A DNA stretch of 64,000 nucleotides from JBEBGV01 sp040081265 (GTDB lineage: Bacteria; Acidobacteriota; Vicinamibacteria; Vicinamibacterales; UBA2999). Made by a program: the position numbers and the translations under genes. The notes below the pieces were generated by a model, which saw nothing but the letters and a program-made list of their open reading frames with translations, had not been told where the DNA came from and ran no database searches. The DNA lies in NCBI GenBank assembly GCA_040081265.1, contig JBEBGV010000010.1:1-64000 (forward strand), in the 5' to 3' direction. Below, one piece after another: positions 26,082 through 33,836 of the stretch. The first letter of the stretch is position 1; each line of letters starts with the position of its first letter.

Positions 26082-26896
26082 CAGACCATCGCCCCTTTAC
26101 GTTGCTCACGCGGCGCCTTCGCCGGTCGCGCGCTGAGCAGCGTCCGCAGACGATCGCGCAGTGCGTCAGCACTCAGGCCCCGCTCGAGAACGCCACCAAG
26201 GGCCAGCGAGATGTTCCCGGTTTCCTCCGACACGACGATAGCCACCGCGTCGTTCTCTTCGGTCAGCCCGAGCGCGGCACGATGTCGTGTGCCGAGGTCA
26301 CGACTGACCAGCGGGTTCACCGACAGCGGCAGGAAACACGCCGCCGCCGCCACGCGGTCGCCCTGCACGATCACGGCGCCGTCATGGAGTGGTGACCCGG
26401 TCTGGAAAATGCTCCCCAGCAGGTCGTAGGTGATGGTGGCATCAAGCGGAATCCCGCTCTCGATGTAGTTGCGCAGCCCGATGCGGCGCTCGAGCACGAT
26501 GATCGCGCCGATCTTGCGCTTCGAGAGGTTGGCCGCCGACACCACCAGCTCTTCGATCGTCTCGTTGGTGGCTTCGAGTCGCTCGAGATACCGGAAGAAC
26601 GGCAGCCGCCCGAAGTGCGCCAGTGCGCGACGGATATCGGACTGGAACAAGACGATGATCGCGATCACCACGTAGGAGGCGAGGTTGCGGATCACCCAGT
26701 TGACGGTCTCGAGCTGCAGCCACTCCGACAGGAAGAACAAACCGAGGAGGAACGCACCGCTGAGCGCCATCTGCGCCGTCCGCGTCCCGCGGATGAGCAG
26801 CAGCATCTCGTACAGCAGGAACGAGACGATGGCGATGTCGAGGCCGTCCGACCACGTGATCGCCGGCCGACGCAGGAGCTCGGTGAGCAGATCCAT
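26081..26896 (-). CDS. cdaA: Diadenylate cyclase CdaA
   Basis: 271 aa. Three N-terminal membrane segments are followed by the DAC domain. Its signatures are LHDGAVIVQ (DGA) and GTRHRAALG (RHR), with the SEETGNISLA strand. It makes c-di-AMP from two ATP at the inner membrane. It overlaps folP upstream and cdaR downstream by one base each (TGATG). This supports a c-di-AMP system in this Gram-negative organism. No c-di-AMP phosphodiesterase is present in the window. Confidence 0.93.
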   Translation of the reverse strand: MDLLTELLRRPAITWSDGLDIAIVSFLLYEMLLLIRGTRTAQMALSGAFLLGLFFLSEWLQLETVNWVIRNLASYVVIAIIVLFQSDIRRALAHFGRLPFFRYLERLEATNETIEELVVSAANLSKRKIGAIIVLERRIGLRNYIESGIPLDATITYDLLGSIFQTGSPLHDGAVIVQGDRVAAAACFLPLSVNPLVSRDLGTRHRAALGLTEENDAVAIVVSEETGNISLALGGVLERGLSADALRDRLRTLLSARPAKAPREQRKGAMV

Positions 26897-27765
26897 CAGT
26901 CCGCGCGATGATACCGCCGAACCTCGTCGGCGACCCGGACCACCTGCCGCATCGGTCCCACGGCATGCACACGGACCACGTGAGCGCCCGACAGCACAGA
27001 CGAGGTGACTGCGGCGGCGGTCGCATAGTCCCGATCGGCCGGCGACACCGTGCCAACGGCCCTGGTCAGGAACGACTTTCGGGACGGACCGACCACCAGG
27101 GGACGCCCGAGCTCGGCAAACTCCTCGAGCCGCCCCAGCACCTCATAGCTGTGCACGGCCTCTTTCGCGAAGCCGATGCCGGGGTCGATGAGCAGTCGCT
27201 CCCGTGCCACGCCGGCGCCGGTCGCAAACGCCATGCTCTCCCGCAACTCGTCGCGCACTTCATCGACCACGTCGAGGTACGACGCGTTCTGAGCCATCTG
27301 CGCCGGCCTGCCGCGCGTATGCATGAGAATCAGCGCCGCGCCCCGCCTGGCCACGACGTCGGCCAGCGCGGGCTCGAACCTGAGACCGCTGATGTCGTTG
27401 ACGATGGCCGCGCCGGCCTCGATGGTCTCGTCGGCCACACGGGCCTTGTAGGTGTCGATGGAGAGGGGCACGCGCACGCGCCGGGCCAGGCCCTCGATCA
27501 CGGGACGCACGCGGCGAAGTTCTTCTTCGACGCCAACCGGTGACGCCCCCGGGCGCGTGGACTCGCCGCCGATGTCGAGCAGGTCCGCGCCCTCGTCAAC
27601 CATCTGCGCGCCGGCATCGATCGCTCGCGCCGGATCGAAGCTCACGCCGCCATCTGAAAAGGAATCCGGGGTGACGTTGATGACCCCCATGACGAGGGTC
27701 CGGTCGCCGAGAACCAGCGACTGGCCGCCGGGCAGTGGCACTGTGTAGCGGCGACGGAGCGACAC
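26896..27765 (-). CDS. folP: Dihydropteroate synthase
   Basis: 289 aa. Signatures MGVINVTPDSFSDGG, DIGGESTRPGA, IVNDISGL, DPGIGFAK and GPSRKSFL are all present. It joins p-aminobenzoate to dihydropterin pyrophosphate for folate. It starts with GTG and lies between ftsH and cdaA, as in many bacteria. A single REP hairpin lies just upstream. Confidence 0.95.
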   Translation of the reverse strand: MSLRRRYTVPLPGGQSLVLGDRTLVMGVINVTPDSFSDGGVSFDPARAIDAGAQMVDEGADLLDIGGESTRPGASPVGVEEELRRVRPVIEGLARRVRVPLSIDTYKARVADETIEAGAAIVNDISGLRFEPALADVVARRGAALILMHTRGRPAQMAQNASYLDVVDEVRDELRESMAFATGAGVARERLLIDPGIGFAKEAVHSYEVLGRLEEFAELGRPLVVGPSRKSFLTRAVGTVSPADRDYATAAAVTSSVLSGAHVVRVHAVGPMRQVVRVADEVRRYHRAD

Positions 27766-27775
27766 GATGAACCGG

Positions 27776-27799
27776 TAGGCCGGGTCCAGAGGACCCGGC
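27776..27799. repeat. Single REP-like hairpin, copy 6
   Basis: TAGGCCGGGTCC-aga-GGACCCGGC lies between ftsH and folP. Only one half of the usual pair is present. Confidence 0.8.
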
Positions 27800-27806
27800 G
27801 GACGTT

Positions 27807-29723
27807 CTATTCCTGCGTAACGGGACGGGGGGGAAGCGGCGGCACGATCGCAGCGCGCTCCTTGGCCGGCTTGTTCTCGCGCGGCGCGTGCGCGGTCGGA
27901 TCCGAGGGAGCGGTGGTCGGCTCGAGCGGTTCGAGTGCCTCATCCGCCACGATGCGACGGACCTGTTCGGCGTCGAGCGTTTCGCGGGCCAGCAGCGCGT
28001 CGGCCATCTCCAGGATGTGATGCTTGTGCTGGCTCAGAATCTCGGTCGCGCGCGTGTAGGCGTCAGTCACGAAGCGCTTGACCTCGCCATCGATCTTGAG
28101 CGCCGTGTCCTCGCTGTAGTCCTGGTGCTGGGCGATCTCGCGGCCGAGGAAGATCTGCTCTTCCTTCTTGCCGAAGGTGAGCGGGCCCATCGCGTCGCTC
28201 ATGCCCCACTCGCAGACCATCTTGCGCGCCATCTCGGTGGCACGTTCGAGGTCGTTGCCGGCACCGGTCGTCATGCTGCCGAGCGTGAGCTCTTCGGCGA
28301 TGCGGCCGCCGAGCAGGATGGCAATCTGATCCTGCAGATACTCGCGCGAGTAGTTGTGCTTCTCGTCCATCGGCAGCATGGTCGTCAGGCCGAGCGCCAT
28401 GCCGCGCGGGATGATCGTCACCTTGTGGATCGGGTCGGCGTGGGGCAGGAGCACCGCGAGCATGGCGTGTCCTGATTCGTGGATCGCCGTCACGCGCTTC
28501 TCGCTCTCGCTGATGATCATCGAGCGGCGCTCGGCGCCCATCAGCACCTTGTCCTTGGCGAACTCGAAGTCGTGCATGCGCACGGTCTTCTGGTTGTAGC
28601 GGGCGGCGTTGAGCGCCGCTTCGTTCACCAGGTTCGCCAGGTCGGCGCCCGAGAAGCCGGACGTCCCTCTGGCCACAACCGCGACATCCACATCGTCGGC
28701 CATGGGGATCTTGCGTGTGTGCACGACAAGGATGCCTTCGCGGCCCTTGACGTCGGGACGGTTCACCACGATGCGGCGATCGAAACGACCTGGACGCAGC
28801 AGCGCCGGGTCCAGCACGTCTGGACGGTTGGTGGCCGCGACGAGGATGACGCCTTCGTTCGACTCGAACCCGTCCATTTCGACGAGCAGCTGGTTCAGGG
28901 TCTGTTCACGTTCGTCGTGGCCGCCGCCAAGGCCGGCGCCACGATGACGGCCGACCGCGTCGATCTCGTCGATGAAGACGATGCAGGGAGCGTTCTTCTT
29001 GCCCTGCTCGAACAGGTCGCGGACGCGCGAGGCGCCGACGCCCACGAACATCTCGACGAAGTCCGAGCCGCTGATCGAGAAGAAGGGAACATTGGCCTCA
29101 CCGGCGACCGCGCGGGCGAGCAGGGTCTTGCCCGTCCCGGGAGGGCCCATCAGGAGCACGCCCTTCGGGATACGGCCACCCAGTTTCTGGAACTTCTGGG
29201 GCTCGCGAAGGAACTCGATGATTTCCTGGAGTTCGTCCTTGGCCTCGTCGACGCCGGACACGTCCTTGAAGGTGACCTTCTTCTGGGCGCTCGACGACAG
29301 CTTCGCCTTGCTCTTGCCGAACGAGAGGGCCTTGTTGCCGCCGCTCTGCATCTGGCGCATGAAGAAGATCCAGAAGCCGACCATCAGGAGAAGCGGCGCC
29401 CAGGAATACAGCAGGGCGGCCCACGGGCTCGCCGTCTGCTCTCGAGCCGTCACCTCGACGCTGCGCTCGATCAGCTTGTTGGCCAGGCCCTCGTACTGTG
29501 GCGGGGCGTAGGTCCGGAAACTGTCGTTGTTCTTGGTGGCGTAGGTGATCTCGTTGCCGGTGATCGTGGCTCGCGCCACCTGACCAGCATCCACCTTCAT
29601 CATGAACTCGCTGAAGGTCTCAGGCTTCTGGCTCGCTTGGAAATTCTTCGAGAAATTCCAGACCATTCCCGCGACGACGACGAGAACGATCCAGAAAACC
29701 AGGCTCTTCAGGGTTGAGCTCAA
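27807..29723 (-). CDS. ftsH: ATP-dependent zinc metalloprotease FtsH
   Basis: 638 aa. Two membrane segments bracket the N-terminal periplasmic domain. Walker A is GPPGTGKT, Walker B VFIDEIDAVGR, the second region of homology TNRPDVLDPALLRPGRFD, and the zinc protease site HESGHA. The tail after ~residue 595 is Pro/Ala-rich. It degrades unstable membrane and cytosolic proteins at the inner membrane. It follows tilS directly, the usual pairing. Confidence 0.96.
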   Translation of the reverse strand: MSSTLKSLVFWIVLVVVAGMVWNFSKNFQASQKPETFSEFMMKVDAGQVARATITGNEITYATKNNDSFRTYAPPQYEGLANKLIERSVEVTAREQTASPWAALLYSWAPLLLMVGFWIFFMRQMQSGGNKALSFGKSKAKLSSSAQKKVTFKDVSGVDEAKDELQEIIEFLREPQKFQKLGGRIPKGVLLMGPPGTGKTLLARAVAGEANVPFFSISGSDFVEMFVGVGASRVRDLFEQGKKNAPCIVFIDEIDAVGRHRGAGLGGGHDEREQTLNQLLVEMDGFESNEGVILVAATNRPDVLDPALLRPGRFDRRIVVNRPDVKGREGILVVHTRKIPMADDVDVAVVARGTSGFSGADLANLVNEAALNAARYNQKTVRMHDFEFAKDKVLMGAERRSMIISESEKRVTAIHESGHAMLAVLLPHADPIHKVTIIPRGMALGLTTMLPMDEKHNYSREYLQDQIAILLGGRIAEELTLGSMTTGAGNDLERATEMARKMVCEWGMSDAMGPLTFGKKEEQIFLGREIAQHQDYSEDTALKIDGEVKRFVTDAYTRATEILSQHKHHILEMADALLARETLDAEQVRRIVADEALEPLEPTTAPSDPTAHAPRENKPAKERAAIVPPLPPRPVTQE

Positions 29724-29760
29724 GACTTTTCTCCCACCGCTAGACCGAGGGACAAGGGTA

Positions 29761-30804
29761 TCACTTCGGCCCGGCCTTTCTGTCTAATAAGACCAGTAAA
29801 CTCCGCGAAAGTTCCACGCGCCCCCCAGGCACGTCTACTGCAGCGCTTTGCCCGCGCAGGACCGCCCTGGCCAGCTCGACATGCTCCAGCGTGACCTCGC
29901 GGTCACCGGCCAGTCTGCCGAGGGCCAGCCGCAGCACCCTGGCCTCGACCGGCGGGGGGAGCTTCAGCAGTTGCGCAGCATCCAGGGTCTGACCCTGGTC
30001 TGACCCTGGTCTGACCCCGGTCTGACCCCGGTCTGACCCCGCCACCAGCCGGTCGAACTCCCGTTCGGCGGTCGCATCCAGCCACTCGCCGTCTTCCCGC
30101 AGCAGCGCCGCCGCGCGGGCGATCGAGGGTCTCGGGTCGCCTCCCAGTGCCTTCGCCAGTTCCGGTAACACACTGATCCGGATACGGTTGCGCGGATTTT
30201 CAAGGTCAGCGTTGGTCTCGTCCTCCACCCAATCCTGGCCACCGGCCCGGAGCCAGTCCCTCAGCTCCTCCCGTGACACGTCGAGGAGCGGCCGAATCAA
30301 TGCGCCGCGCCGCGGATAAATACCCCCCAGTCCGGCCTGGCCCGCTCCCCGCATCAGCTTCATCAGGAAGGTTTCAGCCTGGTCGTCGCGCGTGTGACCC
30401 GAAGCAATGCAGTCGGCTCCAAGATCGGCCGCGGCGCTGTCCAGGTAGGAGTATCGGATCTTCCGGGCGGCGGCTTCGATCGAGAGCCCGTTTTCGGCCG
30501 CATACGCCGCGACGTCGGCCCGCCCCACCTGGAGCTGCAGCGCCCGCGAGGCCGCAAATGTCCGGCAGAAGGCCTCGTCGCGGTCGGCAGTCGCCCGAAG
30601 CCCATGGTTCAGGTGGGCACAGCCCGCCACCACGAAGCCCCCATGGGTCGAGAGGTCGGCCAGCAGCCGGGTCAGCGCCACGGAGTCTGATCCGCCCGAC
30701 AGGGCCACCACCACGCGACTGCCCGCCGGGAGTAGGTCGTAGCGTCGAATCGTCCGCCGGACCTGTTGATGGAGCGCGCCAAGCAAGCTGGAAGGGTAAA
30801 TCAA
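29761..30804 (-). CDS. tilS: tRNA(Ile)-lysidine synthase with repeat-encoded insertion
   Basis: 347 aa. The PP-loop ALSGGSDSVALTRLL lies near residue 35, followed by AHLNHGLR and SGHTRDDQAETFLM. It modifies the CAU anticodon of tRNA-Ile2 to lysidine. Near residue 255 the sequence VAGSDRGQTGVRPGSDQGQT is encoded by five copies of the 11-bp repeat and interrupts the region before the LPPPVEARVLRLAL helix. The frame is preserved on both sides. The C-terminal domain is short, as in compact TilS forms. Confidence 0.92.
   Translation of the reverse strand: MIYPSSLLGALHQQVRRTIRRYDLLPAGSRVVVALSGGSDSVALTRLLADLSTHGGFVVAGCAHLNHGLRATADRDEAFCRTFAASRALQLQVGRADVAAYAAENGLSIEAAARKIRYSYLDSAAADLGADCIASGHTRDDQAETFLMKLMRGAGQAGLGGIYPRRGALIRPLLDVSREELRDWLRAGGQDWVEDETNADLENPRNRIRISVLPELAKALGGDPRPSIARAAALLREDGEWLDATAEREFDRLVAGSDRGQTGVRPGSDQGQTLDAAQLLKLPPPVEARVLRLALGRLAGDREVTLEHVELARAVLRGQSAAVDVPGGRVELSRSLLVLLDRKAGPK
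29988..30042. repeat. 11-bp tandem repeat GGTCTGACCCY (five copies) inside tilS
   Basis: Five head-to-tail copies (ggtctgaccct twice, then ggtctgacccc three times) lie in frame in tilS. The added peptide is roughly 20 aa. Same unit and near-identical structure as the array in the BMC-P gene 10 kb away. Confidence 0.9.
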
Positions 30805-30812
30805 GTTCGAAG

Positions 30813-30889
30813 TGGTGCCGGAGGGCGGACTCGAACCGCCGACCCCGCGCTTATGAGACGCGTGCTCTAACCGACTGAGCTACTCCGGC
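30813..30889 (-). tRNA. tRNA-Met (anticodon CAT), CCA encoded
   Basis: The minus strand folds as a full cloverleaf: acceptor GCCGGAG/CTCCGGC, D-arm GCTC-AGTCGGTTA-GAGC, anticodon arm CGCGT-CTCATAA-GCGCG, variable GGGTC, T-arm GGCGG-TTCGAGT-CCGCC, discriminator A, then CCA. The CAT anticodon allows elongator Met or Ile2 (lysidine). Lack of C4-G69/C5-G68 and the Met-like D-arm and variable loop favour Met. It lacks the initiator GGG/CCC anticodon stem. It lies just upstream of tilS on the same strand. Confidence 0.88.
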
Positions 30890-30909
30890 ACGAATCTCTG
30901 AGTTTATCG

Positions 30910-30986
30910 CAAACTTCAAAGTTCGAAGTTCGAGGTGAGGAGTTCGAAGTGGAAGTGGGAAGGGCGAAGTCCAGAAGTAAGTCCGA
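30910..30986. repeat. Heptad-phased array, locus 4 (CGAAGTT words)
   Basis: Eleven 7-nt words from caaactt, caaagtt, cgaagtt, cgaggtg through gaagtgg to agtccga. The short left part can pair with the GAAGT-type words. It lies immediately upstream of the tRNA gene. Confidence 0.8.
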
Positions 30987-31133
30987 GGTGGGGCCTGGGC
31001 CGACGCGCCGGGGCTTCAGAACGCGCAATCTGATATCCGCAGACACGGTGCAGAAAGTTCGTACCAGCGGAGGGTTCCCATCGATAGGCCGGGCCGCGGC
31101 CGGGGGCGACGCCCCTTGCAAGTGTAAGGAGGC

Positions 31134-31502
31134 ATGGGGCCTCTTCGGGACATTGCCGAACGGACGACGGCGTTTGCACTGGCGGTGGTCCGGTTCTGTC
31201 GGCTGCTGCCCCCGACGCGGGAGGCCCAGGAGACCGCGGAGCATCTTCGGAGGGCGGCCAACTCCGTTCGGGCCAACTACCGGGCGGCCCGTCGGGCCCG
31301 TTCCCGGGCCGAGTTCCAGGCCAAGCTTCAGATTGCCTTTGAGGAGGCCGACGAGTGCGAAGACTGCCTCGAGTTCCTCCGCGACGCAAACATCGCGTCC
31401 GAGCCATCGCTGCTGACCGAAGCCCACGAAGTGGCCTCAATACTGGGTTCAGCCGTGAAGACGGCCCGGGCGAACACGGCGAGGCTAGCCCGACGCCGCT
31501 AA
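31134..31502 (+). CDS. Four-helix-bundle protein (S23 / 23S rRNA intervening-sequence family)
   Basis: 122 aa, all-helical. The pattern TAFALAVVRFCRLLPP ... AANSVRANYRAARRARSRAEF ... EEADECEDCLEFLRDA matches the TIGR02436-type four-helix bundle. Homologues occur inside 23S rRNA intervening sequences but also alone in genomes; no rRNA is nearby here. Function is unknown. AAGGAGG lies just upstream of the ATG (1 nt spacing). It is flanked on both sides by heptad arrays. Confidence 0.75.
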   Translation: MGPLRDIAERTTAFALAVVRFCRLLPPTREAQETAEHLRRAANSVRANYRAARRARSRAEFQAKLQIAFEEADECEDCLEFLRDANIASEPSLLTEAHEVASILGSAVKTARANTARLARRR

Positions 31503-31577
31503 CTTCCTCACTTCCCTACTTACTTCATGACTTCCCACTTCCCACTTCGCACTTCGCACTTCTAAGTGGGAAGTGCC
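31501..31577. repeat. Heptad-phased array, locus 5 (CACTTCG words)
   Basis: Eleven words: aacttcc, tcacttc, cctactt, acttcat, gacttcc, cacttcc, cacttcg twice, cacttct, aagtggg, aagtgcc. The last two are complementary to earlier words and overlap the stop and last codons of the following minus-strand gene. Confidence 0.88.
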
Positions 31578-32503
31578 GCCGCAATCAGCGGAATCAGAAT
31601 CTCGTGGTGGCCGACGAGCGAGATGCCGACGCCGCCGGTGCCGGCCACCGGCCGCGTCACCACGTTGGTCTGGGCTCGATAGGTCTTCAGAAAATCGATA
31701 TTCACCGTCGTCAACCCCTCGAGGGTGACGCCGCGGTTGCGGGCGAGCGCGACGGCCTTGAGAAACACCTCGGGGAGCACCACCGCTGATCCGCAGTTCA
31801 GGTAGACGCCGTGGTTCAGCCGGGCCACCGACGAGGTGAAGTAGCGGAAGTCCCGCAGGCTCGTGTCCCCGAGTGCCGCGCCAGAGGCCTCGGGGTGCAT
31901 GTGGATGATGTCGGTGCCAACGGCCACGTGAATGGTGACGGGTATCCCCAGCCGGTGCGCAGCCACCATGAGGCTCGCATCCGGATGCGAGGGCGACGCA
32001 CCAGCCAGCAGCGCCGACACCGCCTCCCCCAGTCCCTTGCCTTCTTCCTGTCCACGCCGAATCGCCTCGTTCAGCATGGTCGCGGTCTCCTCCGCCATGC
32101 CGAAGCGCCCGGGACCGAGCTGCGCGTCCACGTCTTCGGATGTCCCGCCCGAGACGGCCATCTCGAAGTCGTGGATCATGCCCGCGCCGTTCATCGCCAG
32201 GGCCGACACGTAGCCGCGGTTCATGAGGTCGATGATGACCGGCGACACGCCCGCCTTGATCACATGCGCGCCCAGCCCCCAGATGATGCCGCCCTCACGC
32301 CTGCGCGCCTCGGCCAGCGCCGTCACCACGCGACGCAGGTCTGCCCCGGCGAGCAGCGAGGGCAGCGAGTCGAGCCACGCCGCAACCGTCGCACCCGGGC
32401 CAACCGGCCTGGCGCAGTCCTCGACGCGCACCTTGCTCTGCCGCTCCGCCAGCGGATACGTGCGCACGTGAGAGAGGTCGAATTCTTCGTAAGGGAAGGG
32501 CAT
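31562..32503 (-). CDS. Deoxyhypusine synthase-like protein
   Basis: 313 aa. GIIWGLGAHVIKAGVSPVII, LMNRGYVSALAMNGAGMIHD and a following acidic/Gly segment resemble the NAD-binding core of the deoxyhypusine synthase superfamily, where a GLAGALVPAGLR-type stretch precedes a TGANLVHD-type stretch. The C-terminal Lys motif of true DHS is not evident (the end reads GVGISLVGHHEILIPL). Bacteria lack eIF5A, so the substrate is likely different. It sits alone between repeats, upstream of nothing obviously related. Confidence 0.6.
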   Translation of the reverse strand: MPFPYEEFDLSHVRTYPLAERQSKVRVEDCARPVGPGATVAAWLDSLPSLLAGADLRRVVTALAEARRREGGIIWGLGAHVIKAGVSPVIIDLMNRGYVSALAMNGAGMIHDFEMAVSGGTSEDVDAQLGPGRFGMAEETATMLNEAIRRGQEEGKGLGEAVSALLAGASPSHPDASLMVAAHRLGIPVTIHVAVGTDIIHMHPEASGAALGDTSLRDFRYFTSSVARLNHGVYLNCGSAVVLPEVFLKAVALARNRGVTLEGLTTVNIDFLKTYRAQTNVVTRPVAGTGGVGISLVGHHEILIPLIAAALPT

Positions 32504-32505
32504 GG

Positions 32506-32596
32506 TTGGTTACTAGTTCCTGGTTCCTGGTTGTTAGTTGTTAGTGGGTAGCAAAACCCAATCGCCAGCAACTAGCAACTAGCAACTGGCAACCAG
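32506..32596. repeat. Heptad-phased array, locus 6 (CTGGTTG / CAACTAG words)
   Basis: Thirteen 7-nt words: ttggtta, ctagttc, ctggttc, ctggttg, ttagttg, ttagtgg, gtagcaa, aacccaa, tcgccag, caactag twice, caactgg, caaccag. The second half is complementary to the first. It ends exactly at the queA stop codon and may act as a terminator-like hairpin. Confidence 0.92.
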
Positions 32597-33715
32597 TCAG
32601 TCCACCAGCATCGCATCTCCATAGCTGTAGAACCTGTAGCCACGCTCGACGGCCTCGCGATACGCGGCGAGCACCTGCTCTCGGCCTCCACGGGCGGCGA
32701 CGAGCATGAGGAGCGAAGAACGCGGCAGGTGGAAGTTGGTGACCAGCGCATCGACGAGCTGGAAGCGATGACCGGGGTAGATGAACGTCCTGGTCTCTCC
32801 GGTCGACGGGTGCACGCCTCCATCGGGTGACACGGTCAAAGACTCGAGCACGCGCGTGGTGGTCGTGCCGACGGCAATGATGCGGCGGCCTTCCCGTCGA
32901 GCCCGGCTCAGTGCGTCCACGGTCGCCTGGCTGGCGTCGTACCGCTCGGGGTCCACCTCGTGCTGCTCCACGTCCGACACCCGAACCGGCTTGAAGGTGC
33001 CGTAGCCGACGTGCAGCGTGACGTTGGTCATCTCCACGCCCTTCGCCTTGAGCGCGTCGAGCATCGGCTCGGTGAAGTGCAGACCAGCGGTCGGCGCGGC
33101 AATTGAGCCGGCACTGAAACCGCGGTGGTGAGCGAACACCGTCTGATACCGCTCGCGATCGGCCGAGGTATCGTCGCGCCCGATGTACGGCGGCAGCGGG
33201 ATGTGGCCGATGCGCTCAATCGCATCCGAGACGCTTCCCTGCTCGGTCCACAGGCGAATCGTCCGGCGCCCAACGGGGTCTGACCCCGGCTCGACCACCT
33301 CACCATCGAGCCGCGTGCCGTCGCGCTCGAACACGACGCGCGCACCCGGCGCCAGCCGCCCGCCGGCGCGCATCAGGCAGGACCACAGCTGGATGTTGGT
33401 TGGTAGTTGTTGGTTGGTAGTTGCTGGTTGCTGGTTGCCGGTTGCCGGTTCGTCGGCGCGCGACAGAAGCAGACACTCGACGGCGCCGCCGCTGGGCGTG
33501 CGGTGACCGAGCAGGCGCGCCGGGAAGACGCGTGTGTCGTTGACCACCAGCAGATCACCTGCACGCAGGTACTCGGGCAGGTCGGAGAACGACCGGTGCT
33601 CGATGGCGCCGGTCGCACGGTGGAGCACAAGCAGGCGCGAGCCGCCGCGCACGGCGGGCGGCTCCTGCGCGATCAGCGCGTCGGGGAGATCGAAGTCGAA
33701 GTCAGAGACGCGCAT
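32597..33715 (-). CDS. queA: S-adenosylmethionine:tRNA ribosyltransferase-isomerase QueA with repeat insertion
   Basis: 372 aa. Start at MRVSDFDFDLPDALIAQEPP. Core motifs LLVVNDTRVFPARL, SIAAPTAGLHF, VTLHVGYGTFKPV, VGTTTTRVLESL and VTNFHLPRSSLLMLV are intact. It adds the epoxyqueuosine cyclopentane ring precursor to preQ1-tRNA. Between VECLLLSRADE and LWSCLMRAGG it carries about 20 extra residues (PATGNQQPATTNQQLPTN) encoded by a heptad array; other QueA proteins go straight through. A second small repeat (EPGSDPVG) comes from one GGTCTGACC unit. Confidence 0.93.
   Translation of the reverse strand: MRVSDFDFDLPDALIAQEPPAVRGGSRLLVLHRATGAIEHRSFSDLPEYLRAGDLLVVNDTRVFPARLLGHRTPSGGAVECLLLSRADEPATGNQQPATTNQQLPTNIQLWSCLMRAGGRLAPGARVVFERDGTRLDGEVVEPGSDPVGRRTIRLWTEQGSVSDAIERIGHIPLPPYIGRDDTSADRERYQTVFAHHRGFSAGSIAAPTAGLHFTEPMLDALKAKGVEMTNVTLHVGYGTFKPVRVSDVEQHEVDPERYDASQATVDALSRARREGRRIIAVGTTTTRVLESLTVSPDGGVHPSTGETRTFIYPGHRFQLVDALVTNFHLPRSSLLMLVAARGGREQVLAAYREAVERGYRFYSYGDAMLVD
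33395..33450. repeat. Heptad-phased array, locus 7, inside queA
   Basis: Eight 7-nt words: gttggtt, ggtagtt, gttggtt, ggtagtt, gctggtt twice, gccggtt twice. Three words make 21 nt, so the reading frame gives a 7-residue period (ATGNQQP, ATTNQQL). The vocabulary is the same as loci 1, 6 and 8. Confidence 0.92.
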
Positions 33716-33720
33716 GTCTG

Positions 33721-33836
33721 AAAATGGGAAAATGGGGTCGGAGGTCATTTAAAGAGGACGCACCTGCCTCGGTCGGAAACACCCCTGTCGGAGTGTCCTC
33801 TTTAAATGACCTCCGACCCCATTTTTCCATTTTCCC
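33721..33836. repeat. Long inverted repeat with 39-nt arms
   Basis: The left arm begins AAAATGGGAAAATGGGGTCG and ends TTTAAAGAGGAC. The right arm begins GTCCTCTTTAAATGACCTCC and ends CATTTTCCC. The arms pair almost perfectly around a ~34-nt loop. It lies between queA and the LigD-like gene and includes the codons just upstream of the queA start. No transposase is present, so it could be a non-autonomous mobile element or a strong bidirectional hairpin. Confidence 0.85.

Noticed and set aside
28479..29717. Plus-strand reading frame antisense to ftsH
   Set aside because: ftsH is unmistakable on the minus strand; the antisense product lacks any recognisable motif.
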